Source of the DNA: Candidatus Puniceispirillum sp. | GTDB lineage: Bacteria > Pseudomonadota > Alphaproteobacteria > Puniceispirillales > Puniceispirillaceae | Length of the DNA: 31,910 nt | Reading direction: 5' to 3' | Assembly: GCA_016780525.1 (NCBI GenBank) | Contig: JADHLR010000003.1 | Location: 1-31,910, forward strand | Part shown: piece by piece, positions 31,289 through 31,910 of the stretch | Numbering within the stretch: the first letter of the stretch is position 1 | How the letters are laid out: each line of letters opens with the position of its first letter | Translations under genes and position numbers: made by a program | Notes under the pieces: model-generated | Told to the model about the DNA's origin: nothing | The model's database searches: none | The model's input: the letters and a program-made list of their open reading frames with translations, nothing else

Positions 31289-31910
31289 ATGACTCAATCT
31301 ATTATTACCGTCGACAACGTCTCAAAATCGTATGGTGGTGTTAAAGCAAACGTCGATATCTCGATGACGGTAAAAGCCGGATCGATTACAGGCATTATTG
31401 GCCCCAACGGGTGTGGCAAGACGACATTGTTTAACTCGATTGTTGGCTATCATCCGATTGATTCCGGATCGATACAGTTTGATGGTCAGGAAATATCGCA
31501 TCTGCGGGTCGGCGATATAGCCCGGCTCGGCATGTTGCGGACTTTTCAGCAGACCCGTATCTATACGAAGATGGACTGTGTCGACAACATGCAGATATCA
31601 GTCTCGCACCGGCCTGGTTCAAAATCGTCAATGTTTGCCAGTCGGAAGGGTGAAATCCGCGACCGGGCTGAACATCTGCTCGAGTTTGTCGGGCTTTACT
31701 CAAAGCGGAGCCTGATCTCTGGTGATTTATCATTTGGTCAGCAAAAGCTGCTCGAATTTGCCATGGCATTGATGAATGAGCCAAAGGTGCTGCTGCTTGA
31801 CGAACCAACAGCCGGTATTAACCCAACGCTTATCAATGGGTTGATTAACCGCCTGCGTCGTGCCAATGAGGAGCTGGGCATCACCTTATGCGTGATTGAG
31901 CATAATATGC
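31289..31910 (+). CDS. livG: LivG-type ABC ATPase, 3' end cut by window edge
   Basis: ATP-hydrolysing subunit of the importer. 207 codons are visible, out of about 250 usual for LivG. Seen: Walker A GPNGCGKT at 38-45, a Q-loop LRTFQQTRI after it, the signature LSFGQ at 147-151, Walker B VLLLDEP with Asp171 and Glu172, and the H-loop in VIEHNM right at the window edge. The stretch DEPTAGINP is typical of LivG/LivF. The remaining part, and probably a livF gene, should lie beyond the right edge. The start follows the livM stop directly with a strong GAGGAGG site. Confidence 0.93.
   Translation, partial: MTQSIITVDNVSKSYGGVKANVDISMTVKAGSITGIIGPNGCGKTTLFNSIVGYHPIDSGSIQFDGQEISHLRVGDIARLGMLRTFQQTRIYTKMDCVDNMQISVSHRPGSKSSMFASRKGEIRDRAEHLLEFVGLYSKRSLISGDLSFGQQKLLEFAMALMNEPKVLLLDEPTAGINPTLINGLINRLRRANEELGITLCVIEHNM

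Overview
The window looks like chromosomal DNA of a heterotrophic marine-type alphaproteobacterium. This rests on gene content: L-carnitine/gamma-butyrobetaine degradation genes of the alphaproteobacterial type, an Xsc-type sulfonate enzyme, a branched-chain-type ABC importer and an ATP-dependent PEP carboxykinase. A SAR116-like relative is a guess that only a database search could settle. No tRNA, rRNA, CRISPR array, transposase or phage gene was seen.

Layout. Bases 1-8650 (minus strand, 'set 1') hold aldehyde dehydrogenase, GlxA/AraC-type regulator, crotonase-fold hydratase, 3-hydroxyacyl-type dehydrogenase, BKACE (beta-keto acid cleavage enzyme), acyl-CoA dehydrogenase and an NDP-forming acyl-CoA synthetase cut by the window edge. 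Bases 8830-12061 hold RidA (plus), a luciferase-like monooxygenase (minus) and pckA (minus). Bases 12208-19763 (minus, 'set 2') hold an EamA-type transporter, BKACE, an L-carnitine dehydrogenase fused to a thioesterase, acyl-CoA dehydrogenase, NDP-forming acyl-CoA synthetase and a CaiD-like hydratase, tightly packed with stop/start overlaps. Bases 19958-24742 carry mmsA (plus), an 8-oxoguanine-deaminase-like amidohydrolase (minus) and a quinone oxidoreductase (plus). Bases 24815-27749 carry xsc (minus) and a TauD-family dioxygenase (plus). Bases 28033-31910 (plus) are a livK-livH-livM-livG importer operon, cut at the right edge.

How it works together. Set 2 reads as the complete aerobic route gamma-butyrobetaine -> butyrobetainyl-CoA -> crotonobetainyl-CoA -> carnitinyl-CoA -> L-carnitine -> 3-dehydrocarnitine -> betainyl-CoA + acetoacetate -> glycine betaine. 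The most striking feature is that set 1 repeats the same five enzyme families with diverged paralogues in a different gene order. It has its own regulator and an aldehyde dehydrogenase, but no thioesterase. I infer a second, parallel pathway for a carnitine-like compound whose identity cannot be read from sequence; this is the best candidate for an undescribed system here.

Smaller signals include a direct repeat at 20-bp spacing in front of the set 1 BKACE gene (compatible with an AraC-family site), a terminator-like element splitting set 1, unrelated tandem repeats of exactly 14 bp in three intergenic regions, a conserved Glu-to-Asp change at the expected catalytic position of both acyl-CoA dehydrogenases, and a structured leader before livK.
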